A stretch of 64,000 bases of DNA from Kiloniella majae (lineage in GTDB: Bacteria; Pseudomonadota; Alphaproteobacteria; Kiloniellales; Kiloniellaceae). Made by a program: the position numbers and the translations under genes. The notes beneath the pieces were generated by a model that ran no database searches, had not been told where the DNA came from, and was given only the letters and a program-made list of their open reading frames with translations. Location: NCBI RefSeq assembly GCF_002118315.1, contig NZ_MTSZ01000001.1:372001-436000 (forward strand), in the 5' to 3' direction. Shown one piece after another: positions 8,958-17,151 of the stretch (position 1 is its first letter; each line of letters begins with the position of its first letter).

Positions 8958-9494
8958 ATGAGCTTTGATCTTCACACAAAAGAAACAGCCTCGAAAAACA
9001 GCCAACCGTTACTTGATAATTCGGTAAAGTCATTTGGTATGATCCCGAATTTACATGCTGTCATGGCTGAAGCACCTGCTGCATTAGAAGCTTATCAAAA
9101 TCTGCATACGCTTTTCCAACAAACAAGTTTTGATGCCGAAGAACTAACCGTTGTCTGGCAAACCATCAACATTGAACACGAGTGTCATTACTGCGTCCCA
9201 GCTCATACGGCCATCGCCCACTCGATGAAAGTTGATCCCGCTATTATTGACGCCTTACGCAACAAAACGGATCTGCCAACCGAAAAGCTACAGATACTCC
9301 GTAGAACAACGCTCGCATTAGTGAAAAACCGTGGTCGCCTTTCACCGTCAGAAATTCAGACTTTCAAAGAAGTTGGTTATAAAAACCAGCAACTTCTCGA
9401 AATTGTACTCGGCCTCGCGCAAAAAGTAATGAGCAACTACACCAATCACCTTGCCGATACACCACTGGACGAGCCTTTTAAGAAGTTCGCATAG
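8958..9494 (+). CDS. Carboxymuconolactone decarboxylase/AhpD-like protein
   Basis: This 178-residue all-helical protein has the AhpD redox motif E-x-C-x-Y-C-x3-H (E75, C76, C79, H83), characteristic of the peroxidase-type branch of the carboxymuconolactone decarboxylase family. The CxxC pair in these proteins shuttles electrons or reduces peroxides. The length and the early FGMIPNLHAVMAEAP motif fit the uncharacterised YciW/AhpD-like group. AAGGAT precedes the ATG. It is a single-gene unit, with a clear terminator following and a palindrome upstream. A role in peroxide or xenobiotic stress is likely but unproven. Confidence 0.87.
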   Translation: MSFDLHTKETASKNSQPLLDNSVKSFGMIPNLHAVMAEAPAALEAYQNLHTLFQQTSFDAEELTVVWQTINIEHECHYCVPAHTAIAHSMKVDPAIIDALRNKTDLPTEKLQILRRTTLALVKNRGRLSPSEIQTFKEVGYKNQQLLEIVLGLAQKVMSNYTNHLADTPLDEPFKKFA

Positions 9495-9507
9495 CAGTAT
9501 CTATAAT

Positions 9508-9540
9508 AAAGGCCTGAACAAATTAATATTCAGGCCTTTT
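9508..9540 (+). terminator. Rho-independent terminator of the AhpD-like gene
   Basis: A perfect 11-bp stem AAAGGCCTGAA / TTCAGGCCTTT with a 10-base loop ends in a short T run, 13 bp after the stop codon. Confidence 0.85.
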
Positions 9541-9641
9541 GTGCCACTCATTTCATAAGCATGTATTCGCAAACACAAGTCTGTTGTTACTTCCCGGCAT
9601 CTGTGAAAGCAAACCGATATCACTGAATTATATTCAACACT

Positions 9642-10274
9642 TCAGGCTTTCCGCGTAAAAGCAAGGGCAATTCCGGTGGCAATCAACAAACCACCTGTGA
9701 TTTTATTTCTGATTGCTGCACGTCGTGTTCCCAAAAGATAGGGACGCAGTCTCCCCGCCAAAACCGCGTAAGTCATATCCAGAAAAGCGGCAACAGCAAG
9801 GAAAGTCACACTCAATACAAAAAGCTGCCCCGGCGCAGATAAACCCGGGTCCATAAATTGAGGAAAAAAAGCCGCGTAAAAAATAATGGTTTTGGGGTTA
9901 GTGATTGCGACAACCACACCCTGCAAGAATAAGGATTTCCCCGGTTTTGTTGCCTCTTGATCTTCCAATCCCTGTCCTTTGCTGCGCCAAGATTTAATCC
10001 CTAGGTAAACCAAATATAATGCCCCGGCGAGGCGAAGAACATCAAACCAGTTTGACAACGCATTCAGCACCCATGCCATACCCAGACCACCAATGAGAAA
10101 GAGAACCATATTCCCCAAAACGGTTCCCATAACATTTGCAATGCCAGCACGTGTCCCTTGGCTTAGGCTATTTGCAATAACCAGCGTAACAATAGGCCCC
10201 GGAATAATTGCGAGGACAGCAGTGGCCACCACAAAAGCCAACCACAAATTCAAATTTATCGCGATATCAAACAT
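9642..10274 (-). CDS. LysE/RhtB family amino acid exporter
   Basis: This 210-residue inner-membrane protein has about six hydrophobic segments and the family's N-terminal motif (AIIPGPIVTLVIANSLSQGTRAG, split here by function as PGP plus the G-x-R-xG turn). A second hallmark is VAITNPKTIIFYAAFFPQF near the middle. Members export amino acids such as lysine, homoserine or threonine, or related metabolites; the substrate here cannot be read. GAGTGAAGG precedes the ATG. It stands alone, convergent with the AhpD-like gene. Confidence 0.9.
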   Translation of the reverse strand: MFDIAINLNLWLAFVVATAVLAIIPGPIVTLVIANSLSQGTRAGIANVMGTVLGNMVLFLIGGLGMAWVLNALSNWFDVLRLAGALYLVYLGIKSWRSKGQGLEDQEATKPGKSLFLQGVVVAITNPKTIIFYAAFFPQFMDPGLSAPGQLFVLSVTFLAVAAFLDMTYAVLAGRLRPYLLGTRRAAIRNKITGGLLIATGIALAFTRKA

Positions 10275-10403
10275 ACCTTCACTCTTTCTCTCTTAAATGA
10301 TCATACCAAAGCAAAGAACCGAAAGAGAAAAGAAGTCAAGTATCTCAAGATAAGAAACCCTCCTTTGCCTCATATTGCCACTATGGGAAAACCTTCCAGG
10401 CAA

Positions 10404-10432
10404 AACAAAAGCCCCAAACCGGAGCTTTTGTT
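10404..10432 (-). terminator. Terminator of the glyoxalase I gene
   Basis: The arms AACAAAAGC and GCTTTTGTT enclose a small GG/CC-closed loop; read on the minus strand the stem is followed by a T-rich run. It lies about 55 bp beyond the stop of the gene ending at 10487. Confidence 0.75.
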
Positions 10433-10486
10433 AAGGACACAACTACAAAAAATAGATCCTTGAGTTTGGTAAAGACCAACCCTGAC

Positions 10487-10906
10487 TTACCAGCTTCCGA
10501 TATTTTCCATGGATGCCCAAGGTTCTTGAACAGGCAGAGATCCATCTGCATGTAAAAGCTCAACAGAAATTCCGTCAGGTGATTTGATAAAGGCCATGCG
10601 CCCGTCACGTGGTGGGCGATTGATTGTCACCCCTTGATCCATGAGTTTCTGGCAATATTCATAGATATTATCGACGGCATAGGCCAGATGACCAAAATTA
10701 CGATCTCCGGACAGCTGTTCAGGGTCATAGTTATAGGTCAATTCCAGTTCCGCCTCCGGTTGCCCCGGCGCAGCCAGCATGACAATGGTAAAACGACCTT
10801 CCGGATTATCAAAGCGCCGGGTTTCGACAAGGCCCAGCTTGTTGCAATAAAAATCCATAGAAGCATCAAGGTCAGAGACCCGTACCATGGTGTGTAAATA
10901 TTTCAT
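10487..10906 (-). CDS. gloA: Lactoylglutathione lyase (glyoxalase I)
   Basis: This 139-residue VOC protein matches glyoxalase I, which isomerises the methylglyoxal-glutathione adduct to S-lactoylglutathione. The four metal ligands of the E. coli enzyme line up: H5 (LHTMVRV), E55 (LELTYN), H73 (GHLAYAVD) and E116 (VELL). The LxHTMxRVxDLxxSxxFY start is diagnostic. A C-terminal tail of about 20 residues (ending near PWASMENIGSW) is longer than in the E. coli protein. It is a single gene with its own terminator on the minus strand. Confidence 0.9.
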   Translation of the reverse strand: MKYLHTMVRVSDLDASMDFYCNKLGLVETRRFDNPEGRFTIVMLAAPGQPEAELELTYNYDPEQLSGDRNFGHLAYAVDNIYEYCQKLMDQGVTINRPPRDGRMAFIKSPDGISVELLHADGSLPVQEPWASMENIGSW

Positions 10907-11030
10907 TCCGGTTTCTTTCGCTTATCGTCATACAACATTTGAATTGTTTAGCATGCTATCTACAAATATCCCTTTTGGAAACAGAGAGATAATCACTAAA
11001 ACGAGAGCCATAAAATGCCCATTAAAGAAA

Positions 11031-11711
11031 TCATAACCGTTTGAGGTAATCGCGGAATTCTTTGCTCGCTTCCCTTCGAAAGTTCTCCCCTGTTCGCTGG
11101 ACACTTTGCAGACGGTCGATGCGAAAAGACCTGAAGTCATCACTTTTCTCACACCACGCAGTCAACAGCCAAACCTTGTCAAAAGCTGTAAGGCCAAGGG
11201 GGCGAATAACACGTTCACTCGACTGATCTTTCAGATCCATATACCGGATCTCTAACAAGGCCCGGTCCCGAACAGCCGTTCTTACCGGGCTGAGGAAATC
11301 AATCGTTTCTTCTTCGGATTTTGGTTGAACTGAATAGGCCAGCAAAGGCGCATCATAATAACTGTCTTCCATATCCTCGGGCAGTACAGCAGATATCTTG
11401 GCCGATGCCCGTGTTGCAGCATCGGCAAGCGGCTTGTCCCCGCGTGCTGCCACCAGCCGCATCCCGATAATGATGGCATCCAGTTCATCCGCATCAAAAT
11501 GCAAGGGGGGCAGGAAATATCCCTTTTCTATCTGATATCCGATGCCCCCTTCCCCACGGACAGGTGCCCCCATGGACTGTAAAGTCACCATGTCACGATA
11601 GATCGTGCGAAGAGAAACACCTAGCTCTTCGGCAAGACTTTCAGCCGAGACAGGTTGCCGCCTTGCCCGCAAGCGATCCAGAATGGAGAAGAGTCTTTGA
11701 ACGCGCATCAT
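11031..11711 (-). CDS. YafY-type transcriptional regulator with HTH_11 and WYL domains
   Basis: This 226-residue protein has a DeoR-like winged helix-turn-helix (residues 1-60; ELGVSLRTIYRDMVTLQSMG) followed by a WYL domain (about 130-226; IRYMDLKDQSSERVIRPLGL, FRIDRLQSV). WYL regulators sense small ligands and usually control the adjacent gene. Start ATG at 11711 (or 11708) is chosen because the HTH begins there (MMRVQRLFSILDRL) and GGAAAA lies just upstream; an open frame continues upstream with no domain. A perfect 8-bp inverted repeat lies 23 bp upstream, in the gap shared with the divergent gene at 11902, which is its likely target. Confidence 0.9.
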   Translation of the reverse strand: MMRVQRLFSILDRLRARRQPVSAESLAEELGVSLRTIYRDMVTLQSMGAPVRGEGGIGYQIEKGYFLPPLHFDADELDAIIIGMRLVAARGDKPLADAATRASAKISAVLPEDMEDSYYDAPLLAYSVQPKSEEETIDFLSPVRTAVRDRALLEIRYMDLKDQSSERVIRPLGLTAFDKVWLLTAWCEKSDDFRSFRIDRLQSVQRTGENFRREASKEFRDYLKRL

Positions 11712-11733
11712 TTTTCCAAGTTTAGAGAAACTA

Positions 11734-11754
11734 CCCTGACATAAATTGTCAGGG
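11734..11754. promoter_or_regulatory. Operator candidate of the WYL regulator
   Basis: CCCTGACA and TGTCAGGG form a perfect inverted repeat with a 5-base spacer (TAAAT). It sits just upstream of the regulator's start and in the shared promoter gap with the gene at 11902, which is where YafY-type regulators typically bind. A TGACA/TGTCA core is common for this family. Binding is inferred. Confidence 0.6.
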
Positions 11755-11901
11755 GTATCCAGTATAACCCGTTCACAAGCCCATGTGACCAATTCCAGAG
11801 CAAAATCTCCGGGAACGCATGGCAACACCCATCAGGACATTAAGTGACTGATATAAAACATTTATGTAACCTCTCATATCTAAAGAAATGGAAAAACAGG
11901 C

Positions 11902-12540
11902 ATGTTTCAAACAAACCTTGGTTCGCTAAAAACAATGGGCTTTGCCCGCTATGAAAAACGTGATGGTGTCGAAACAGCAGAAATCATCGAAGCAGCCCTG
12001 AACTGGCGGCACGAATTTCTTTCAAACCAAGAAGGTATCGCCATGCATTGTTTTCTCGGGAATGACAAAGGTCACTTTGCAGATGCCATTATGGCAAGTG
12101 ACCACCAGTCTTTTATGGCAATGTCGGAAAACCATCCCCAAGCCAAGAGCTCTCAGAAATTTATGGCCCTATTAAAACCGGACAGCATTCGCCTGGCCGC
12201 CAATACCATCCTCAAAGAAGATGTTGTTGTTCCCACAGACTTTTCCTGTATTGAATTTGGTACCTTCAGCCCGAAATCACCTGAACAATTTGATCAAAAG
12301 GCTATGCTGGATATATCCGATCAGATTGAAGAAAAATATCTAAGCAACTTTACCGAACCACGTGCTCACTTCATGGGTAAAGTTGATGATACGACCTATT
12401 CAGAAATAGCCTTTGTTGAAAATCTGGGCATGGCGCGCAGAATTTGTAACGGTTATGTTCAGGATGATACCTGTCTTGAACTTCTGAATATCTTCGATCC
12501 TGAAAGCGTCGATCTGGACTTCTGGTTTAAACTGGCCTGA
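11902..12540 (+). CDS. Conserved-looking protein of unknown function, possibly alpha/beta-barrel
   Basis: I do not recognise this 212-residue soluble protein. It has no signal peptide or membrane segment. The first half carries a short fold-like repeat (WRHEFLSNQEGIAMHCFLGN, then HFADAIMASDHQSFMAMSEN) that resembles dimeric alpha/beta-barrel monooxygenase-like proteins, and the second half (around FSCIEFGTFSPKSPEQF and NLGMARRICNGYVQ) could be another such unit. It faces the WYL regulator across a perfect operator-like repeat, so it is probably the regulated gene. A strong hairpin follows its stop. Confidence 0.6.
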   Translation: MFQTNLGSLKTMGFARYEKRDGVETAEIIEAALNWRHEFLSNQEGIAMHCFLGNDKGHFADAIMASDHQSFMAMSENHPQAKSSQKFMALLKPDSIRLAANTILKEDVVVPTDFSCIEFGTFSPKSPEQFDQKAMLDISDQIEEKYLSNFTEPRAHFMGKVDDTTYSEIAFVENLGMARRICNGYVQDDTCLELLNIFDPESVDLDFWFKLA

Positions 12541-12560
12541 CCACAAGTTAGTGTTGATAA

Positions 12561-12606
12561 CGCCCCGAATTAACCTTGAAGACAGGGAGCAAGGTTATCC
12601 GGGGCG
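12561..12606. terminator. Strong two-part hairpin between convergent genes
   Basis: Outer arms CGCCCCG / CGGGGCG and inner arms AACCTTG / CAAGGTT pair across a small internal loop. It lies between the gene ending at 12540 and the operon ending at 12674, so it can terminate either transcript. No long T run follows. Confidence 0.65.
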
Positions 12607-12612
12607 CTTCGT

Positions 12613-12677
12613 ATAATCTTTCGCCACACCATACCTGATACCAGAGATTGATATGGCGCCACCTTGCGAAAGATTAT
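12613..12677. repeat. 12-bp inverted repeat overlapping the ABC permease stop codon
   Basis: ATAATCTTTCGC (12613-12624) and GCGAAAGATTAT (12666-12677) are exact reverse complements, 41 bp apart. The right arm includes the stop codon of the permease gene. It may form a second 3' hairpin for the leftward operon. Its spacing is longer than a normal terminator loop. Confidence 0.5.
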
Positions 12678-14158
12678 GCTCGTTTTCCCTGAACAACACG
12701 ATCAAGGATCATTGCACAGAAAAGAATAGCAAAACCAGCCAGAATGCCCTGTCCAACGGATGCATATTGAAGTGCTTCGAGCACATCTTCTCCAAGACCT
12801 TTAGCTCCAATCAAAGAAGCAACAACAACCATAGCCAAACTCAACATAATTGTTTGGTTTATCCCGGCAAGTATTGAAGGAGCTGCCAATGGCAAATCAA
12901 CTTTGGTTAAAAGATACCATTTGGTTGCTCCATAGGCGATTGCCGCTTCACGAATGGTCTCAGGCACCCCCCGAAGCCCCAACACAGTCAAGCGTACAAC
13001 TGGTGTGCCACCAAAAATCATTGTGGTGACAACTGCAGCTGGTTTGCCTGTTCCAAAAAAGGCAATAACAGGGATCATAAAAACAAAAGCGGGCATTGTT
13101 TGCATAAAATCCATTATAGGTCGGATTACAGTATAAATTCTAGGACGGCGAGCACAGAACAATCCAATTGGAATACCGATTACAATAGAAATACACGCCG
13201 CAGTGCCTAACAAAGCTAACGTAGTCATAGCTTTTTCCCAAAACCCGAGGAAACCCATATAAGCAAGAAACCCTGCGACATAAATTGAGGCGCTAGTCCC
13301 GGCAGAAAGCCATGTAAGTAAAAGAATAAAACTTGCTATCACAATCCAAGGCGTATCAACAAACAACACTTCCAACCCGTCCAAAACAGCGCGAATACCA
13401 AACGTGATTATATCAAAGAACCACTGCCCTGACAGAATAATGAAATCAAAAAACTGTTCGACTTTGGCTATTGCATCAAGTCTGAGTTGCGGATCGGTTG
13501 GAAACTTTGAAAACCATCCAGTGATCTCAGGAAAGCTGTAATGAACAACACTTATAGAGAAAACCAAACTGACAAAAACAATACTGATACCTGTACGGAG
13601 AACATTTAAGCCAGATGCAATCGTGTTATCAGACAACCAGTCAGAAAAACGACGTTCAAGAGCAGAGTTGGCAATCACCCCTTGGGCGATTTTAACCAGA
13701 ACCAAGACAATCAAACCTAAAACAGCAACCCAAATTGCACTTGCTTCAGCTAATGCAGCTTCTGCCTGAATATCACCAATTGCCTGTTCCAATGATTCGA
13801 TATTTCTTTGAAAAACATCAACATTGTCAGCCTGCTTTTTAATTGCCGCTTCCAGTTGTTGCCGGCGGAAATCCAGTGTTCCCTCTATCTGCGCAATCCG
13901 ACTATTTGCCTCGGCACCAAGATCTCCGAACAAACCACGCCCGAGTTGAATTAAGGCAAAGGTTTCCACGATGATAAAGGTAAGCGCCCAATTCCACAGG
14001 CCACGCATACCAAACCAGATTGGCCCCAAGAAGGCCGCCATCAAGTTAAATGTCCATGAAAACCCCGATTTAGCACCAATCTTCTCGAAATTCTCTTTAT
14101 AATACTTTGCGTTTGTTACAACGAATTCGGTTAACAGCGTTTCATTATTACTGGTCAT
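12674..14158 (-). CDS. ProW-like ABC transporter permease with extra N-terminal membrane/coiled-coil region
   Basis: This 494-residue protein is a quaternary-amine-type ABC permease. The C-terminal half (about residues 300-490) is the permease domain, with the EAA loop around IREAAIAYGATKWYLLTKVDLP that docks the ATPase. The N-terminus is unusual: residues 28-75 (FNLMAAFLGPIWFGMRGLW) resemble DUF2628-type membrane segments, residues 80-135 form a hydrophilic coiled coil, and more membrane segments follow, so it is longer than typical ProW. It overlaps the ATPase gene by four bases (ATGA). The operon with cuyA suggests a sulfonate or a related zwitterion as substrate rather than osmoprotection alone. 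Confidence 0.88.
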   Translation of the reverse strand: MTSNNETLLTEFVVTNAKYYKENFEKIGAKSGFSWTFNLMAAFLGPIWFGMRGLWNWALTFIIVETFALIQLGRGLFGDLGAEANSRIAQIEGTLDFRRQQLEAAIKKQADNVDVFQRNIESLEQAIGDIQAEAALAEASAIWVAVLGLIVLVLVKIAQGVIANSALERRFSDWLSDNTIASGLNVLRTGISIVFVSLVFSISVVHYSFPEITGWFSKFPTDPQLRLDAIAKVEQFFDFIILSGQWFFDIITFGIRAVLDGLEVLFVDTPWIVIASFILLLTWLSAGTSASIYVAGFLAYMGFLGFWEKAMTTLALLGTAACISIVIGIPIGLFCARRPRIYTVIRPIMDFMQTMPAFVFMIPVIAFFGTGKPAAVVTTMIFGGTPVVRLTVLGLRGVPETIREAAIAYGATKWYLLTKVDLPLAAPSILAGINQTIMLSLAMVVVASLIGAKGLGEDVLEALQYASVGQGILAGFAILFCAMILDRVVQGKRA

Positions 14159-15225
14159 GACGTTTCCGTTCCTTCAATCACTGTACGTAACAAATCGGCA
14201 CGTGTAATAACCCCAATTCGCTTTCTTGTTTTATCAATAATAGCAACAGGACTTTCAGTCTCAATAGCAGCTTCAATCAACACACCAAGATCAGCATCTT
14301 CAAAAAACTCTTCGACGTTTTCGTTAAGACTTCCATTTTCTGCTTCATATTCAGAAAGCTGCTGCATTACTGCGTGCGCACGCACGACTTTCAGTCTTGA
14401 AATACCTGCAACAAAATCCGAGACATAATCATCCACAGGATTCATGACAATATCTTCTGGCGTTCCTGTCTGAATAACCATCCCGTCACGCATAATTGCA
14501 ATACGATCACCAATACGAACAGCTTCATCCAGATCATGTGTTATAAAAACGGTAGTTTTATTCATCTGGGCTGCCAGCTTCATGAACTCGTCCTGCAACT
14601 GACGTCTAATAAGAGGATCAAGTGCAGAAAAAGGCTCATCCATTAACAAAATTTCAGGATCTGCAGCAAGTGCACGTGCTAATCCAACGCGCTGTTGCAT
14701 CCCACCGGAAAGTTCATGGGCAAACTTATTTCCCCATGGCGTCAAATCAACCATGTCGATGGCTTTCATTGCGGTTTCCAGCCGCTGGTTTTTATTGACA
14801 CCTCTTATTTCCAAAGGCAAAGCAACATTATCTAGAACAGATCTATGCGGCATAAGGGCAAAGTTCTGAAACACCATGGCAATATGTTCATTGCGATATT
14901 GTCGCAAGGTGTCTGGGTCCATCGCCATAATGTTCTGCCCATTAACGTTGATCGAACCAGCTGTCGGTTCCAGCAGTCGATTTATATGACGCACAAGTGT
15001 AGATTTCCCTGAACCAGAAAGCCCCATGATACAAAAAATCTCACCAGGTCGAATATCCATTGAGGCATTAGCGACACCGACAACACAATTGTATTTTTCT
15101 AAAACTTGCTTCTTGCTGATATTATTGGCTTCAACGTCAGCCAAAGCTTCTTTTTCCCGTGCGCCAAAGATTTTCCATACACCGGAAATTTCGATTGCAT
15201 TTGATTGTGACACAACATACCCCAT
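14155..15225 (-). CDS. ProV-like ABC transporter ATP-binding subunit with CBS region
   Basis: This 356-residue protein is the ATPase of the glycine betaine/proline (OpuA/ProV) family. It shows Walker A (GLSGSGKST), Q-loop (MVFQNFALMPHRSV), signature (LSGGMQQRVGLARAL), Walker B (LLMDEPFSALD) and H-loop (FITHDLDEA). The last 80 residues, with VAIIDKTRKRIGVITRADLL, look like a CBS domain of the type that senses ionic strength in OpuA. It powers the permease at 12674 with the binding protein at 15284. ATG 15225 begins with a longer N-terminal arm typical of ProV. Confidence 0.93.
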   Translation of the reverse strand: MGYVVSQSNAIEISGVWKIFGAREKEALADVEANNISKKQVLEKYNCVVGVANASMDIRPGEIFCIMGLSGSGKSTLVRHINRLLEPTAGSINVNGQNIMAMDPDTLRQYRNEHIAMVFQNFALMPHRSVLDNVALPLEIRGVNKNQRLETAMKAIDMVDLTPWGNKFAHELSGGMQQRVGLARALAADPEILLMDEPFSALDPLIRRQLQDEFMKLAAQMNKTTVFITHDLDEAVRIGDRIAIMRDGMVIQTGTPEDIVMNPVDDYVSDFVAGISRLKVVRAHAVMQQLSEYEAENGSLNENVEEFFEDADLGVLIEAAIETESPVAIIDKTRKRIGVITRADLLRTVIEGTETS

Positions 15226-15283
15226 TAGCCTTTTTTACGATGCCACGCTTAATGGCGCGGCGTCGTATTTTTTATTAAAGGGA

Positions 15284-16246
15284 TTACAGGCCTAACCAGC
15301 TATCAACTCTGTCAGAATTTTCTGCAACCCAATTTTTAACGACTTCCGATGGATCATCTCCACCTTCAATCTGATAAGCGAACTCAGATACCATCTCAGC
15401 ATCAAGCTGCATGTTCTGCAACAATTCAGCAATTGCAGGAGAACGTTCAATCAAAGATTTAGAATAGGCAATTTGTACTTTTTTAAGAGCATCAGCTGAC
15501 ATTACTTTAGATTTGTTAAACCAGTCTGGATCATCAGATGGTTGAATAGCAATATACTTGGCTGGATCATGCTCTGGTTCGGATAAAGGAACAATATCAA
15601 ACTGATACCAGATGGCATGAGGTGCATAACAATAAAATGCATACCCAATCCCCTTACGAACACTATCACCAACAGTAGCAGTCATAACCGCCTGATCTGC
15701 ACGAATTGGCTCCATAAAAGGCATCAATCCATAATCACGAACTTTTACTTCATTCACATTAGCAGAGGCCCAACCAGGCGCACCAATCCAGATTTCACCC
15801 TTGCCATTACCATCACTGTCCATCAAAGAAGCTATTTCCGGGCGGGCAAGATCAAAAATTGACGTAACATTATTTGTTTCAGAAAACTCTTTGGAAACAC
15901 AAAAGCTTTGTCGGCCTTCATACGGTTTTTGAGACAAAGCAACAGTGCCAGCCCCTTCTACGTATTTTTTTGTAAAACTTTCCTGATTTGGTAACCAAAC
16001 ATCCGGATGGACATCAATATCTCCCTTACCTTGGTGCATTGCCTGAAAAATACTTGCATTATTACCTGGCACCAGTTCGGCTTCGCCACCAATTCGTGTT
16101 TCCACAACTTCAGCAATCAAGTGTGCAATAGCTTGTGCTCCCGTCCATGCTGGTGCACCAATTTTCACCTTCTCACTCGCAATCGCCATTGACGACGAAA
16201 CCATTATAGTTGCGGCAAAAGTTACTCCGAGAATTTTGTGCTTCAT
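15284..16246 (-). CDS. ProX-like periplasmic binding protein of an ABC transporter
   Basis: This 320-residue protein has a signal peptide (MKHKILGVTF to about SMAIAS) and an OpuAC/ProX-type binding fold (IGAPAWTGAQAIAHLIAEVV; DVHPDVWLPNQ; the aromatic YAFYCYAPHAIWYQF). The ligand box of this family binds quaternary or zwitterionic compounds through aromatic cages; the exact ligand is unknown. Start at 16246 is chosen over the upstream GTG because GTGGAG sits at the right distance, leaving the GTG codon inside the ribosome site. It feeds the ATPase and permease that follow. Confidence 0.9.
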   Translation of the reverse strand: MKHKILGVTFAATIMVSSSMAIASEKVKIGAPAWTGAQAIAHLIAEVVETRIGGEAELVPGNNASIFQAMHQGKGDIDVHPDVWLPNQESFTKKYVEGAGTVALSQKPYEGRQSFCVSKEFSETNNVTSIFDLARPEIASLMDSDGNGKGEIWIGAPGWASANVNEVKVRDYGLMPFMEPIRADQAVMTATVGDSVRKGIGYAFYCYAPHAIWYQFDIVPLSEPEHDPAKYIAIQPSDDPDWFNKSKVMSADALKKVQIAYSKSLIERSPAIAELLQNMQLDAEMVSEFAYQIEGGDDPSEVVKNWVAENSDRVDSWLGL

Positions 16247-16342
16247 ATTATTCTCCACTGTTCTAATACGATCTCAAGCACCGGAAGCCGTTGATCATTT
16301 TATGATTAATTTTAATTTTTGTGAGACATAAGCCTCTGTCTT

Positions 16343-17134
16343 TCATTTCCTCGCCGGTAAAAACTTTCTTAGAATTGAATTAAAGAGTTCAGGGTTTTCC
16401 ATATGAGCGTTATGTCCACAATCAGGCATTACAGCCAGACTGCTCTCTTTAATTCCTGTCCATAACGATTCTGGTTGAGTCCAATCATAGGATTGATCCC
16501 TATCTCCCCACAAAACCAACGTTTTCTGGCAAATGGATGACATGGCATCACGTCCATCCCATGTCTCCATCGCTTTCAGGCCTGCCAACGCTGTTTCAGT
16601 AGTCACATTATTATTCGAAGATGCACATTCCTGATAACGCAAAGCATGTTTGCCATTAATAAACCACGTTGATGCTATGCGTTCTGCAGTGCTCTTCACG
16701 CCATCGCTTCGCAGTCGTTTTCTTGACTCGTCCAATGTCTCAAATCGATTAGGCATCATTCCTAAAGGGCCTGTACCATAGCAAATCAGGCAATCCACTC
16801 TCTCCGGAGCCAATTTGGTTATATGCTGAGCAATCATTCCTCCCATCGAATGACCAACCAGATGAAATTTCTGAATATCAATTTTGGAAAGAAAATCTAA
16901 TACTTGATTGGCGTATCCCTCTATAGTAGTACACGCTTTCTGATGATAACTGGTTCCGTATCCAGGTAATTCTGGCGCAATAACATCAAATTCCTGACTA
17001 AAAGCCTGAATTTGATCGATCCATGCTTTTGCCCCTCCTAAATAGCCGTGGATAAAAACCAGTGGAAATCCGCTTCCTGCCCTTATGTGAGCAAGTAAAT
17101 CGTCATCCAAGTTATTTTTTTTGACGCCAAGCAC
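16343..17134 (-). CDS. Alpha/beta hydrolase
   Basis: This 263-residue cytoplasmic protein has the alpha/beta hydrolase fold: HGYLGGAKAW (oxyanion region), the nucleophile elbow GHSMGG (Ser about residue 95), an acid in LWGDRDQSY and the catalytic His in PDCGHNAHMENPE. Substrate is unknown, but it sits 17 bp after cuyA and before the ABC transporter, so it may free a sulfonated amino acid from an ester or amide taken up by the transporter. Start is a GTG at 17134 with AAGGAT upstream. A meta-cleavage or haloalkane-type activity cannot be excluded. Confidence 0.87.
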   Translation of the reverse strand: MLGVKKNNLDDDLLAHIRAGSGFPLVFIHGYLGGAKAWIDQIQAFSQEFDVIAPELPGYGTSYHQKACTTIEGYANQVLDFLSKIDIQKFHLVGHSMGGMIAQHITKLAPERVDCLICYGTGPLGMMPNRFETLDESRKRLRSDGVKSTAERIASTWFINGKHALRYQECASSNNNVTTETALAGLKAMETWDGRDAMSSICQKTLVLWGDRDQSYDWTQPESLWTGIKESSLAVMPDCGHNAHMENPELFNSILRKFLPARK

Positions 17135-17151
17135 GATATTATCCTTCGCAC

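Noticed and set aside
12674-16246. Reading the ABC transporter simply as an osmoprotectant ProU system
   Set aside because: The family match is good, but operon membership with cuyA and a hydrolase makes a sulfonate-type substrate more likely; kept open in the findings.
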